Positions 1-11,029 are shown, numbered from the stretch's first letter. The stretch: DNA of 64,000 nucleotides from Myxococcales bacterium (GCA_016709545.1 JADJMO010000016.1:219822-283821), one strand, 5' to 3'. Numbers and translations are program-made. The notes: generated from the sequence alone by a model not told the origin.

Positions 1-807
1 GTCGAGGGCGAGACCCTCGAGCACGTCATCGAGCAGCTCGCCGCCGGCAACCCGGACTACCACCGGCGCTACCCGTTCGAGGTGCGGATCGAGCTCTTCG
101 TCGGCCTCCTGCGGGCGCTGCAGTTCGCCCACGACCGCGGGATCATCCACCGCGACATCAAGCCCGCCAACGTGATGATCGGCCCCTACGGCGAGGTCGT
201 GTTGATGGACTGGGGCGTGGCCAAGCCCACCGCCGCGCGCGAGCTGCCGATGGTCGAGAGCGCCGAGCCCGCGAGCGAGAAGGCGCGCATGTTCCACACG
301 CGGCAGGGCGCGCTCGTGGGCACCCCCGCGTACATGTCACCCGAGCAGGCCCAGGGCAAGCCCATCGACGAGCGCAGCGACGTCTACAGCGCCATCGTGC
401 TCCTCGACGAGCTCATGTCGCTGCGGCACTATCTCGCGCACGCGCCGACGCTCCCTGAGCTCTTGCAGGCGGTCGTCTACGAGAAGCCCTCGTTCTTCAC
501 CATCGCGGGGGCGCGCAGCCCCGCGCAGGGCCCCATGCCCGCGGAGCTCGCCCACCTCGTCGACAAGGGGCTCGCCAAGGAGCCCGCTGCGCGCTTCCAG
601 AGCGCGAGCGAGGTCGTGGACCGGCTCTACGAGATCCTCGAGGGCAAGGTGCGCGTGCAGTGCCAGATCACGTTCACCAAGCGCGTGTTCCGCGAGGCGG
701 GTCGGCTCGTCGACCGGCGCCCGTTCGTCGGGTTCTTCTTCCTCGTGAGCCTGGTCGTACTGGTGCTCGCCGCCGTGGGCGTGCTCGTGCGCGCCGCGCT
801 GGCCTAG
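1..807 (+). CDS. Serine/threonine protein kinase, C-terminal part (5' end outside window)
   Basis: The frame is open from base 1, so the N-lobe lies upstream of the window. Visible kinase signatures are the catalytic loop HRDIKPANVM and an activation segment that begins DWG instead of DFG, a substitution seen in many bacterial Hanks-type kinases. It ends in SPEQAQG, the APE-equivalent. After the kinase domain comes a strongly hydrophobic segment in the last 30 residues (FFFLVSLVVLVLAAVGVLV), so the enzyme is probably anchored in the inner membrane by its C terminus with the kinase domain in the cytoplasm. The stop overlaps the stop of the convergent hydrogenase protease gene by a few bases (CTAG), leaving no room for a separate terminator. 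Substrates cannot be inferred. Confidence 0.9.
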   Translation, partial: VEGETLEHVIEQLAAGNPDYHRRYPFEVRIELFVGLLRALQFAHDRGIIHRDIKPANVMIGPYGEVVLMDWGVAKPTAARELPMVESAEPASEKARMFHTRQGALVGTPAYMSPEQAQGKPIDERSDVYSAIVLLDELMSLRHYLAHAPTLPELLQAVVYEKPSFFTIAGARSPAQGPMPAELAHLVDKGLAKEPAARFQSASEVVDRLYEILEGKVRVQCQITFTKRVFREAGRLVDRRPFVGFFFLVSLVVLVLAAVGVLVRAALA

Positions 808-1262
808 AGCGCGCTCCGGAGCCAGGGGACCAGCGCCTGCAGCGCCGCCGCGAGGTTCGCGGTCGCAGCCTCGGACAGCGGATCTCCGAGCTCGAAGCGC
901 TCGCCGCGGATCGCGACCACGAAGGCTGGGGGAGGCGCGCCGACGACGCGCGCGTGGGTGGCGAGCACGGCCGAGGGCGAGAGGCTGTGGGTGGTCGGGT
1001 CCGCGGCCTCCCTCGGCGCCACGCTCGAGCGCTCGAACGGCGCCGTCGCGCGGAGGCTCGCGTCGACGAACACCACGCGCGCGCGACCCGACAGGTCCAG
1101 CGCGTGCTCGATCTGGAGCTGGAAGTCGGTGAGCACCTCGATCACACCGGCGGCGATCTCGCCGGCCAGGAGTTCCGCGAGGCGTTCGACGAAGAGAGGG
1201 CCGAGGGCGTCGTCGCCGCGCGAGGGGTTGCCGACGCCGATCACCAGCAGCGGCGCGGTCAT
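804..1262 (-). CDS. hoxW: [NiFe]-hydrogenase maturation endopeptidase (HoxW type)
   Basis: A 152-aa protein of the HyaD/HoxW/HycI family. The N-terminal motif GVGNPSRGDDALG matches the GxGN....DDG signature whose acidic residue binds the active-site nickel. These peptidases remove the C-terminal extension of the large subunit after Ni-Fe insertion. ATG at 1262 was chosen because its ATGA overlaps the stop of hoxH, a translational-coupling arrangement; the frame is open further upstream but that extension has no family similarity. As the last gene of hoxFUYHW, its obvious substrate is the HoxH encoded just before it, which carries an uncleaved 30-residue tail. Confidence 0.88.
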   Translation of the reverse strand: MTAPLLVIGVGNPSRGDDALGPLFVERLAELLAGEIAAGVIEVLTDFQLQIEHALDLSGRARVVFVDASLRATAPFERSSVAPREAADPTTHSLSPSAVLATHARVVGAPPPAFVVAIRGERFELGDPLSEAATANLAAALQALVPWLRSAL

Positions 1263-2737
1263 CCGAGGTGCTCGCCCTCCCGGACCAGGCGCTCGACCAG
1301 CGCGCCCTCGGCGTCGAGGATCTCGACCTCGAGCGGCATCTTGCCGAGCGCGTGCGTCGCGCACGAGAGGCACGGATCGAACGCCCGGATGGCGACCTCG
1401 ATGTGGTTGAGCAGGCCCTCGGTGGGCTCGTGGCCGTCGAGGTACTGGCGCGCGACCTCGCGGATGGCCTCGTTCATCGCCTGGTTGTTGTGGGTCGTCG
1501 AGACGATGAGGTTGCACATCGTCACGAGGTCCTGCTCATCGACCTCGTAGTGATGAATGAGGGTGCCCCGCGGCGCCTCGATCACGCCCACGCCCATCGT
1601 GCCGCGGGGGCCGCTCGCGACGAGGTCCGTGCCGAGCAGCGCCGGATCGGCGAGCAGCCGCTCGATGACCTCGGCCGAATGCAGGAGCTCGATCATGCGC
1701 GCCCAGTGGAACGCGAGCGGCGCGTGGACCAGCTTGCCCGGGGTGACCGCGAGCAGCTCGTCGCGGGCGGCGTCGGCGAGGGGGGTGCCGAGCGAGTCGC
1801 AGTTCTGGATGCGCGCGAGGGGGCCCACCTTGTACCAGCCGGCCTCGGGGCCGAGCGCGGTCAGGAACGGGAACTTCATGTAGCTCCACGACCGCACGTT
1901 CTCCTTGATGAGCGCGTCGTAGCCCTGCACGTCGACGCCATCGAAGAGGATCTTGCCGTCGGCGTCGCGGGCGCGGAGCACACCGTCGTAGAGGTCGAGC
2001 TTCCCATCCCGACCGACGAGCGAGAGGATGTTGGAGCGCACCGTGCCGAAGCGCTCGTAGGTGGCGCGGTCCTTCGCGAACAGCTCGGTGACGAGCGCGA
2101 CGCCGGTGCGGGCCCAGGCGATCACGTCGGGGAGCGCGCGCTGGAGCTCGTCGCGCTCGGCCTCCGAGACGGCCTTGTTCACGCCGCCCGGGATCGAGCC
2201 GGTGCCGTGCACGCGCTTGCCCGCGGTGATCCGGATCACCTCTTGCCCGAACTTGCGCAGCATCACCCCCTGCTTGGCGAGCTCCGGGTAGGCGGCGAGC
2301 ACGCCGACGACGTTGCGCCGCGCGACCTCGCTCTCGAAGCCGAGCAGCAGATCGGGCGAGGAGAGGTGGTAGAAGTGCAGCGCGTGCGACTGCAGGATCT
2401 GCCCGTAGTGCATGAGCCGCCGCACCCGATCGGCGGTGGGCGTGAGGGTGTGCGCGCCCACCACGCGGTCGAGCGCCTTGCTCGCGGCGAGGTGGTGGCT
2501 CACCGGGCAGATGCCACAGAGGCGCTGCACCATCACCGGCACCTCCCAGTAGGGGCGGCCCTGGATGAAGCGCTCGAAGCCGCGGAACTCGACGATGTGC
2601 AGCCGGACCTGGTGCACCTTGTTGGCGGCGTCGAGCAGGATGGTGACCTTGCCGTGGCCCTCGACCCGCGAAACGGGCTCGATGACCACGCGGCGCAGGC
2701 CGGTCGGATCCTTGGCTTTCTCGAGGGATGAGGTCAT
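1259..2737 (-). CDS. hoxH: NAD-reducing [NiFe]-hydrogenase large subunit HoxH (group 3d)
   Basis: The 492-aa catalytic subunit carries both nickel ligand pairs: RLCGIC at residues 72-77 followed by SHH, and DPCLSC at 454-459 followed by ATH. The final about 30 residues after CATH (starting ALGKMPLEV) are the expected maturation extension, cut by HoxW. With HoxY it forms the H2-splitting module, while HoxFU passes electrons to NAD+. Motif spacing and the hoxFU context place it in group 3d (bidirectional soluble hydrogenases). It starts 81 bases after the hoxY stop, and that gap holds a 9-bp hairpin. It ends overlapping hoxW. The reading frame is intact. Confidence 0.95.
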   Translation of the reverse strand: MTSSLEKAKDPTGLRRVVIEPVSRVEGHGKVTILLDAANKVHQVRLHIVEFRGFERFIQGRPYWEVPVMVQRLCGICPVSHHLAASKALDRVVGAHTLTPTADRVRRLMHYGQILQSHALHFYHLSSPDLLLGFESEVARRNVVGVLAAYPELAKQGVMLRKFGQEVIRITAGKRVHGTGSIPGGVNKAVSEAERDELQRALPDVIAWARTGVALVTELFAKDRATYERFGTVRSNILSLVGRDGKLDLYDGVLRARDADGKILFDGVDVQGYDALIKENVRSWSYMKFPFLTALGPEAGWYKVGPLARIQNCDSLGTPLADAARDELLAVTPGKLVHAPLAFHWARMIELLHSAEVIERLLADPALLGTDLVASGPRGTMGVGVIEAPRGTLIHHYEVDEQDLVTMCNLIVSTTHNNQAMNEAIREVARQYLDGHEPTEGLLNHIEVAIRAFDPCLSCATHALGKMPLEVEILDAEGALVERLVREGEHLG

Positions 2738-2770
2738 GGCTGTTCTCGGCTCGCTCTCTGTGAATCTTTG

Positions 2771-2794
2771 TCGGCCGCCCGTGGAGGCGGCCGA
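2771..2794. promoter_or_regulatory. Perfect 9-bp inverted repeat between hoxY and hoxH
   Basis: TCGGCCGCC at 2771-2779 and GGCGGCCGA at 2786-2794 are exact reverse complements separated by six bases. It lies in the only sizeable gap inside the hox operon, about 34 bases upstream of the hoxH start. There is no T-run on either side, so it is not a typical intrinsic terminator. An mRNA processing or stability element or a partial attenuator is possible. Confidence 0.5.
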
Positions 2795-2818
2795 TACTTC
2801 GCCTCGCTCACGCTCGGC

Positions 2819-3357
2819 TCAGTCGTAGTGGATGAGGCCGTGCCCGAGCTGCGGCGTGCGACCGGCGATGAGGTCGGTCAGGAACTGCCAGATGGCGTCG
2901 GCCGAGGGCGGGCAGCCGGGGAGGAAGTAGTCGACCTTCACGACGTCGTGCAGCGGGTGCACCTGCGCGAGGGGGAGGGGGAGCTCCGGGTCGTTGGGGA
3001 TGAAGCCGCGCTCGACGCCGAGGCCGGTGAGATACACCGTCTGCAGACAGTCGCGGATGTCGAGGTGGTTGCGCTGCGCGGGGAGTCCGCCGTTGACGGC
3101 GCAGGCGCCGAGCGCGACCAGCGTCTTGCACTGCTTGCGCAGCTCGCGCAGCACGTGGACGTTCTCGGCGTTGCAGACGCCGCCCTCGACGATGCCGAGG
3201 TCGCAGGGCCCGGGGTGCCTGGATCGGTCAGCGGGCTCGCGTCGAGCTCGATGTGGTCGAGGAGCGCGACGAGGCGCTCGTCGATGTCGAGGAACGACAT
3301 GTGGCAGCCGAAGCAGCCGGCGAGCGAGGTGGTGGCGACGCGGAGCTTCTTGGCCAT
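2819..3357 (-). CDS. hoxY: NAD-reducing [NiFe]-hydrogenase small subunit HoxY, frameshifted in this sequence
   Basis: Reading starts at MAKKLRVATTSLAGCFGCHMSFLD (ATG 3357, one base after the hoxU stop) and is lost near 3215-3235. The -1 frame then continues with HPGPCDLGIVEGGVCNAENV, LVALGACAVNGGLP and YFLPGCPPSAD to a stop at 2819. Both parts align to HoxY and together give about 179 aa, the normal size, with the CxxC pair and the downstream cysteines for the proximal [4Fe-4S] cluster all present. One missing base close to the CCCCGG run would restore the frame. The flanking hox genes are intact, so a sequencing indel is more likely than a dead subunit. Confidence 0.85.
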
Positions 3358-3358
3358 C

Positions 3359-4087
3359 TCAGGCCTCCTTCTCCCGGTCGACGGCGACCTCGCGGATCGG
3401 GCGCTCGTCGTAGGTGCGCTTGCCGATGGGCACGAGGAAGCCGCGACGCTTGCGCTGGATGACGCCGACCGGGCAGACGCTCATGGCCTTGTCGTCGACG
3501 GCGAGGTTCGTGTCGGCGAGCCGGCCCGACTCCGCGTTGACCACGAGGTGCTTGTCGATGCCCCGTCCCGAGAGGGCGAACACGCTCTTGTGATCGACCA
3601 GCGTGCTCGCGCGGACGCACAGCTCGCAGAGGATGCAGCGGTTGAAGTCGAGCAGGACCTCGGGGTGCGAGGCGTCGAGCGGGCGGTTCGGGAACAGCGG
3701 CACGTAGTGCCCGGTCGTGACGCCGAGGTCGTAGCCGACCGCCTGGAGCGTGCAGTTGCCGCTCTGCTCGCACGAGGGGCAGAAGTGGTTGCCCTCGGTG
3801 AACAGGAACTGCACGAGGTGGCGCCGCAGGTCGCGGATCTCCTCGGTCTCGGACTCGACGACGTCGCCTGGGCGGGCCGGCGTGGTGCAGCTCGCGCCGG
3901 TGCGGCCGTTGACCTTGACGGTGCACACCTTGCAGCTCCCGTGCGGGTGGAACTCGCGGTGGAAGCATAGATAGGGAATGTATTTCCCGGCGGCGAGGGC
4001 CGCCTGCAGGATGGTCTGGCCGGGCTCGAACGGCACGTCGTGCCCGTCGAGCTGGAACGTGGCATCGGCCTCGGGTGTGTCGGTCAC
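3359..4087 (-). CDS. hoxU: Hydrogenase diaphorase subunit HoxU (NuoG-like Fe-S protein)
   Basis: A 242-aa electron-transfer subunit equivalent to the N-terminal part of NuoG. Its order is an N-terminal [2Fe-2S] ferredoxin fold (YLCFHREFHPHGSCKVC and a later Cys in GASC), then the His-Cys3 cluster region (GNHFCPSCEQSGNC), then cysteines CILCELC and SVCPVG for [4Fe-4S] clusters. It links the NADH/FMN subunit HoxF to the hydrogenase dimer HoxYH. The GTG start at 4087 overlaps the hoxF stop (GTGA), and hoxY starts one base after its stop, so the three are probably translated in concert. Confidence 0.92.
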   Translation of the reverse strand: MTDTPEADATFQLDGHDVPFEPGQTILQAALAAGKYIPYLCFHREFHPHGSCKVCTVKVNGRTGASCTTPARPGDVVESETEEIRDLRRHLVQFLFTEGNHFCPSCEQSGNCTLQAVGYDLGVTTGHYVPLFPNRPLDASHPEVLLDFNRCILCELCVRASTLVDHKSVFALSGRGIDKHLVVNAESGRLADTNLAVDDKAMSVCPVGVIQRKRRGFLVPIGKRTYDERPIREVAVDREKEA

Positions 4088-5922
4088 GGTCCCTCCTCGT
4101 CGAGGTGAGCGCCCGCGTCGTCGCGCGCGGTGGCCTCGCGGGCGGGGGCGAGGGCCGCGTCGAGGTCGAACGTGGGCACGTCGAGCGACGACAGGCGGCG
4201 GTCGAACGCGGGTCGGAACTTGGTGAGGCCGTCGAGCACGGCGTTGCCCGCGGTGTGCCCGAGCCCGCAGTGGCTCGTCGCCTTCAGCAAGCGCGAGACC
4301 TGGAGGAGCTCGTCCACGTCGCGCCGGGAGCCCTTGCCGGCGACGACGCGCCCGAGGATCTGCCTCTGCACCGTGGTGCCGACCCGACACGGCGTGCAGA
4401 ACCCACAGCTCTCGTGGGCGAAGAAGTGGGCGAAATTGTCGAGGACCGAGAGCACGTCGCGCGAGTCGTCGAACACCATGAACGCGCCGGCGCTCGGCAC
4501 GTCCTCGAAGGCGACGCGGCGATCGAACTCGCTCGCGGAGACCAGCACGCCGGAGGGACCACCGACCATGACCGCCTGGGTCTTGGTCGCGCCGGCCGCG
4601 GTGAGGAGGGTGCGGATCGAGGTGCCGAACGGGAACTCGTAGATCCCGGGGCGCGCGACGTCGCCGGACACCGAGTGGATCTTGGTGCCCGCCGACTTGG
4701 GGGTGCCGACGGCGCGGAACCAGTCGGCGCCGCGCGCGGCGATCAGCGCGGCCGCCACGAGCGTCTCCACGTTGTTCACGACGGTCGGCTGCTGGCGGTA
4801 GCCGTGGGTGACCGGATACGGCGGACGGTTGCGCGGGATGCCGCGCTTGCCCTCGAGCGACTCGAGCAGCGCGGACTCCTCGCCGCAGACGTAGGCGCCG
4901 GCGCCGAGGTGGATCTCGACGTCGAAGTCGAACCCCGGGACACCGCGGATGCCGGCGCCGAGGAGGCCCGCGCGGCGCCGCTCCTCGAGCAGCGCCTCGA
5001 GCGCGGGCAGGAGGAACAGGTACTCGCCGCGCAGGTAGATCAGGCCCTTGTGCGCGCCCACGGCCCAGCCGGCGACGGTCATGCCCTCGACGACCAGGGG
5101 CGCCCACTCGCGGAGGAGCTCGCGGTCCTTGAACGTGCCCGGCTCGCCCTCGTCGGCGTTGCAGACGACGTAGCGCTGCTCGCCCGGGGCCGCCGCGCAG
5201 GCCTTCCACTTGGCGCCGGTGGAGAACCCGGCGCCCCCGCGGCCACGCAGCAGCGAGGCCTCGATCTCCGCGACGGTCCCGGCGCGTCCGCGCCCGCTCG
5301 CCGCGTCGATGCCGGCGCCCGGCGCGAGCTCGGTGCCGAGGAGGAGGTCCTTGCGCTCGACGTGGTGGTCGATGGTGAAGAGGTTGTCGGGCCACTGCTC
5401 GACGGGCGATCCCGCACGGATGAGGGAGGTGATGGCGCCGATGCGCGCCGGGGTGAGGCGCGCGATGGCGTGTCCGTTGACCAGGAGCGCCGGCCCTTGA
5501 TCGCAGAGGCCGGTGCACGAGGTGGCGCCCACGCTCACAAGGCCGTCGCGGCTCACCTCGCCGAGCTCGATGCGGAACGAGTCGAGCATGCGCTTCCGGA
5601 GCTCGTGACTGCCCGCCATCACGTCGGTGACGTTGTCGCTGAACAGCACGCGGAAGCGCCCGTGCGGTGTCGTGGCGAAGAACGCGTAGAAGCCGGCGAC
5701 GCCTTCGACGTGGGCGCGAGACAGGTGCAGGAGGCGCGCGAGCTCGGTGATGGTCGGGGGCGAGATCCACCCTTCGACCGCCATCACCTCCCGGAGGATC
5801 TGCACCAGCCGGGAGCCATCTCCGCCGTGACGACCGACGAGCGCGGTGAGGTCGTGGTTCACGAGAACAACGGTAGGCACCGGGCCCGGGGGCCACAACG
5901 GGCCGGGCGCACGAGGAACCAC
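4084..5922 (-). CDS. hoxF: Hydrogenase diaphorase subunit HoxF (NuoE-NuoF fusion)
   Basis: A protein of about 612 aa. Residues 1-190 are NuoE-like with a thioredoxin-type [2Fe-2S] region (TSCTGLCDQGPALLVNG). The rest is NuoF-like, with the FMN/NADH loop GRGGAGFSTGAKW, CNADEGEPGTFKDR, and the [4Fe-4S] motif ESCGFCTPCR with a later Cys. It is the NAD(H)-reacting subunit. The NuoE fusion means no separate hoxE is needed, as in the Ralstonia-type soluble hydrogenase. GTG at 5922 is the most upstream plausible start with GGAGGAG about 13 bases before it; in-frame GTG codons slightly downstream are alternatives. It is the first gene of the hox operon, and the preceding 64 bases are the likely promoter region if the FKBP gene upstream is separate. 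Confidence 0.92.
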   Translation of the reverse strand: MVPRAPGPLWPPGPVPTVVLVNHDLTALVGRHGGDGSRLVQILREVMAVEGWISPPTITELARLLHLSRAHVEGVAGFYAFFATTPHGRFRVLFSDNVTDVMAGSHELRKRMLDSFRIELGEVSRDGLVSVGATSCTGLCDQGPALLVNGHAIARLTPARIGAITSLIRAGSPVEQWPDNLFTIDHHVERKDLLLGTELAPGAGIDAASGRGRAGTVAEIEASLLRGRGGAGFSTGAKWKACAAAPGEQRYVVCNADEGEPGTFKDRELLREWAPLVVEGMTVAGWAVGAHKGLIYLRGEYLFLLPALEALLEERRRAGLLGAGIRGVPGFDFDVEIHLGAGAYVCGEESALLESLEGKRGIPRNRPPYPVTHGYRQQPTVVNNVETLVAAALIAARGADWFRAVGTPKSAGTKIHSVSGDVARPGIYEFPFGTSIRTLLTAAGATKTQAVMVGGPSGVLVSASEFDRRVAFEDVPSAGAFMVFDDSRDVLSVLDNFAHFFAHESCGFCTPCRVGTTVQRQILGRVVAGKGSRRDVDELLQVSRLLKATSHCGLGHTAGNAVLDGLTKFRPAFDRRLSSLDVPTFDLDAALAPAREATARDDAGAHLDEEGP

Positions 5923-5986
5923 GATTCTTCGCGATCTCCTCCCATGATCTGGCTCAAATGAGCACGGCGGAGACCGAGGTCGCGGG

Positions 5987-6555
5987 CTATTGCTCGTCGT
6001 CGAGCTCGGGGTGGACGACGACCTTGAGCTTGGCCTTGGGCGCGTCCTTGCGCGCGAGCGCGAGCTCCTGCGCGGTCGCGGCGCGGACGGCGCGCACGAC
6101 GACGTCGAAGGTGAGGGCCTCGCCGGCGAGCGGGTGGTTCGCGTCGACGAGCACGGCGTCGTCGGTCACCTCGATCACGCGCAGGGTCAGATCGCGGCCC
6201 TGGTCGTCGCTCGCCGCGAGCTCGTCCTCGGCGGCCACGTCGGGGGGGAACTCGTCACGGTCGAACCACTGCTCGAGGCCCTCGTCGCGGGGGCCGTAGG
6301 CGTCTTCGGGGGCCACCTCGAGCACGCGCGTCTCGCCGGCGGCCATCCCCACGAGCCCCCGCTCGAGCCCGGGCACGAGGGCGCCGTAGCCGAACACGAA
6401 GCCGAGGGGCTTGCCGCCCGTCGGGGTCTCGGCGGCGGCGCTCGCGTCCTCGGCGCCCTCGGGGTCGGTCGGTTCGGTGGTCTCGATGACCTCGCCCTCG
6501 TCGTCGTAGAGGACGTAGTCGAGGACCACCCAGCAGTCCTTGGCGATGCGCATGC

Positions 6556-6559
<4 letters not shown>
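5987..6559 (-). CDS. FKBP-type peptidyl-prolyl isomerase, SlyD-like
   Basis: The 190-aa protein begins with MRIAKDCWVVLDYVLYDDEG, followed by an acidic linker. It then has the SlyD-like FKBP core (GFVFGYGALVPGLERGLVGMAAGE) with an inserted flap-like domain (AYGPRDEG...LVDANHPLAGE), the NHPLAG signature of SlyD/FkpA-type foldases. It probably acts as a cytoplasmic chaperone and prolyl isomerase. SlyD-type proteins also assist nickel delivery to [NiFe]-hydrogenase elsewhere, which is notable directly upstream of hoxF, but this protein lacks a His-rich tail. The start ATG at 6559 overlaps the stop of the kinase gene (ATGA), so it is probably co-translated with it. Confidence 0.88.
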
Positions 6560-8522
<1,963 letters not shown>

Positions 8523-8526
<4 letters not shown>

Positions 8527-10493
8527 ACCTTGGGCGCGGCGAGGTGACCCTCGAGCGCGGAGGCCGCCACGACGAGCGGGCTCGCGAGGTAGACCTGTCC
8601 GGGCCCGCTGCGGCCGGGGAAGTTGCGGTTGATGGCGCTGACCGTGACCTGATCGGGGCTGTCCGAGACGCCGGGGCCAGCCTTGATGCAAGCGCCGCAG
8701 GAGGGGTCGACGAGGTGGGCGCCCGCCTGCTCGAACACCTGCAGGTAGCCGCGCTCCTCGGCGTACTTGCGGATGCGCTGCGAGCCGAACTGGATGTAGA
8801 GCTGCACGCCCTCCTTCACCTTGCGGCCGTCCTTCACGGCGCGCGCGAGGACCGCGGCGTACATGTCCATGTCGGCCTTCTTGCCGCCGGTGCACGACCC
8901 GCCGTAGGCGATCGTGACCGCGGGGGCCGCGCCCTTGGCGAGCAGCTCGCGGAGCGGGATGCCGTTGCGGGGATCGCCCGGCGTCGCGACCATGGGCTCG
9001 ATCGCCGAGAGGTCGATGTCGAAGGTGGCGAAGTAGGTCGCTCCGGGGTCGCCCTCGACGATGCGGGCGCGGACGGCGGCCTTGTCGAGGCCGCGCATCT
9101 CGTGCAGGTAGTCGACGACGACCTCGTCGGCGGCGACGACGCCGGTGAAGCCGCCGGCCTCGACGGCCATGTTGGTGAGCGTGGCGCGCTCGTCGAGGGC
9201 CATCGCGGTGACGCCCTCGCCCTGGAACTCGAGCACCTTGCCGATGCCGTCGCCGCCGCGGAAGAACGGCTGCGCGAGGATGTGCAGCATCACGTCCTTG
9301 GCGCAGACGCCGGGCTGCATGCGGCCGGTCAGGCGGAAGCGCACGGTCTCGGGGACCTTCACCCGGACATCGCGCGTGAACCACGCGTTGGCCATGTCGG
9401 TCGACCCGACACCGAAGGCGAAGGCGCCGAGCGCGCCGCCCATGCAGGTGTGGCTGTCGGTGCCGGCGATGACGTCGCCCGGCATGCCGAGCTCCTCGAT
9501 CACCATGTTGTGGCAGATGGCCTCGCTCCCCACGAGCTTGCCGTCGCGGTGCACCTCGCCGTAGAGCTTGAGGCCCATCTCGGTGGCGAAATCCTGCTGC
9601 ACGACCGCGAGCTTCTTGGCCTGCTCGTCGAGCCCCATCTCGCGGTGGGCGCGCGGCATGATGAGGTCGAGGAAGGTGAGGTGGTCGCGGAACGCGAACA
9701 CCGACGCCGGATCCTGCACGCGCGTGCCCTTGTCGAAGCCCGAAGCGAACAGGGCCGCGGCCATCGGCGTGACGTACTCGTGGGAGAAGCGCACGTCGGC
9801 GCGCACGAACGTGGCGTCGCCCGGGGCGACGGCGGTCACGCCGAGCTGGCCGGTCTTGGCGTCGACGACGGCGTGGCGCGCGAGGATCTTCTCGACCAGG
9901 GTCATCGGCCGCGTGGTGGTGGTGATGGCGGGCGGCGAGAGCTCGCCGGCCATGCGGCGCTTGTTGTAGGCGAAGAGGCCGCCACACTCGACGATGGCGG
10001 CGCTGATCGGGTCGAGCCCCTTGGTGAACTCGGAGAGCGGGATGGACTCGCCCTTCTTGATGCGGTCCAGGATGCCGAAATCGGTCGTCGTGAGCAGGCC
10101 GATGTTCTGGCAGTTCTGCCCGTAGATCTTCTCGATGCTCTTCGCGACGACGAGCTTCACGCCGGCGGCGAGCTCGGCGAACGGCGCGGTCTCGCGCGAG
10201 CTGCCGCACCCCTTGGAGGCGCCGCTCACGACGACCTGGAACTTGCCGTCCTTGAGCGCGTCGCGCGGGAACACGTTGCCGCGCAGGCCCACGAACGCGT
10301 ACCGGGCCAGGGTCTCGTCGTAGTAGTAACAGACCCACCCCGGCGTGATCTCGTCGGTGGAGATGTTGGAGATGAGCGACGCGGCGCCGTCCCACGCCAG
10401 ATCCTGCCCGCCCAGCTGTTGCCGGAGGAGCTCGGGATCTTCGGTGAGGTAGAGGACGCGGCCGTCGATCCGGAGGGAAGATTCAGGGTGCAT
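8523..10493 (-). CDS. Aconitase-family hydrolyase (LeuD-like swivel domain fused ahead of LeuC-like domain)
   Basis: A 656-aa protein. Residues about 30-170 form the swivel (LeuD/aconitase domain 4) part, with SGASKGCGSSRETAPFAELAAG. From about 200 on it is LeuC-like, with GTDSHTCMGG and DPSCGACIKAGPG supplying the three [4Fe-4S] cysteines. This family dehydrates/rehydrates hydroxy-acids (isopropylmalate, homocitrate, citrate). The domain order is the reverse of fused fungal Leu1 and matches AcnB without its HEAT domain. The substrate cannot be told from sequence. The ATG at 10493 is chosen by domain start. It is the first gene of a GTGA/ATGA-coupled series with the kinase and FKBP. Confidence 0.85.
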
Positions 10494-10642
10494 CGAGGGT
10501 TCCGAGAATGGTCGAGCACGATAGGCGGCGGAGGGTCCGGGCCGCAACGGCCCTGCGCTGTCACCCAGGGCACCTTGCGCGGAGGCTCGAAGTTCGCTAG
10601 CGTTCGCCCCCCTTTTCCGAAACCGCGAGGAGACTGTACGTA

Positions 10643-10801
10643 ATGGCCAACCGCGCCATCTGGAATGTTCGCCGCCGCCACGAGTGGCTGGCCACCCCGC
10701 AGAAGCCGAAGAAGATGAAGCGCTCCGGGCGCCTTCGTATCGGTCTTCAGGATGCCATGGACCGCAAGGCCGGCGCCGAGCCTGCCCAGCCCACTTCCTG
10801 A
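10643..10801 (+). CDS. Small basic protein of 52 aa, unknown function
   Basis: A short open frame starting MANRAIWNVRRRHEWLATPQ, with a Lys/Arg-rich middle (KPKKMKRSGRLRIG), ending QPTS. It has a good ribosome binding site (GAGGAGA about 9 bases before ATG) and sits alone between the divergent aconitase gene and tRNA-Leu. The high charge suggests nucleic-acid or ribosome association, but I do not recognise the family. Codon use and the Shine-Dalgarno sequence make a real gene likely. Confidence 0.6.
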   Translation: MANRAIWNVRRRHEWLATPQKPKKMKRSGRLRIGLQDAMDRKAGAEPAQPTS

Positions 10802-10893
10802 ACAGCTCCTCCAACCCCTCGGGCCGCGACGTCCTCGTGACGGGTGCGGCCTGTGGTGCTTAACTGGGGTGCTCAAGTGGCCCCCTCCGGCTC

Positions 10894-10975
10894 GCGACGG
10901 TGGCGGAACTGGCATACGCACAGGGTTTAGGTTCCTGCGCCGCAAGGCTTGAGGGTTCGAGTCCCTCCCGTCGCA
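10894..10975 (+). tRNA. tRNA-Leu (anticodon TAG)
   Basis: The acceptor stem GCGACGG (10894-10900) pairs with CCGTCGC (10968-10974), with discriminator A. The anticodon loop TTTAGGT gives anticodon TAG. A long variable arm (GCC-GCAA-GGC) is typical of class II leucine tRNAs, and the T arm GAGGG-TTCGAGT-CCCTC is perfect. The 3' CCA is not encoded (CCC follows). Confidence 0.95.
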
Positions 10976-11029
10976 CCCCTTGTTTTTGGCTGCGCTGCGC
11001 GAGCGAGCCAGTGACTGCGACCGCGAGTC

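Noticed and set aside
1268..2731. Long open frame antisense to hoxH (and many similar ones opposite other genes)
   Set aside because: Third-position GC bias opens the opposite strand. The translation is low-complexity Arg/Ala/Leu with no motifs, while the sense frame is a complete HoxH.
3359..5896. Single 845-codon frame covering hoxU and much of hoxF
   Set aside because: Only its last 242 codons are meaningful (HoxU). The rest is a shadow of hoxF in another frame. Start placed at GTG 4087.
10807..10860. Intrinsic terminator after the 52-aa gene
   Set aside because: GGCCGC and GCGGCC can pair, but the loop is long (about 18 bases) and no T-run follows; too weak to call.
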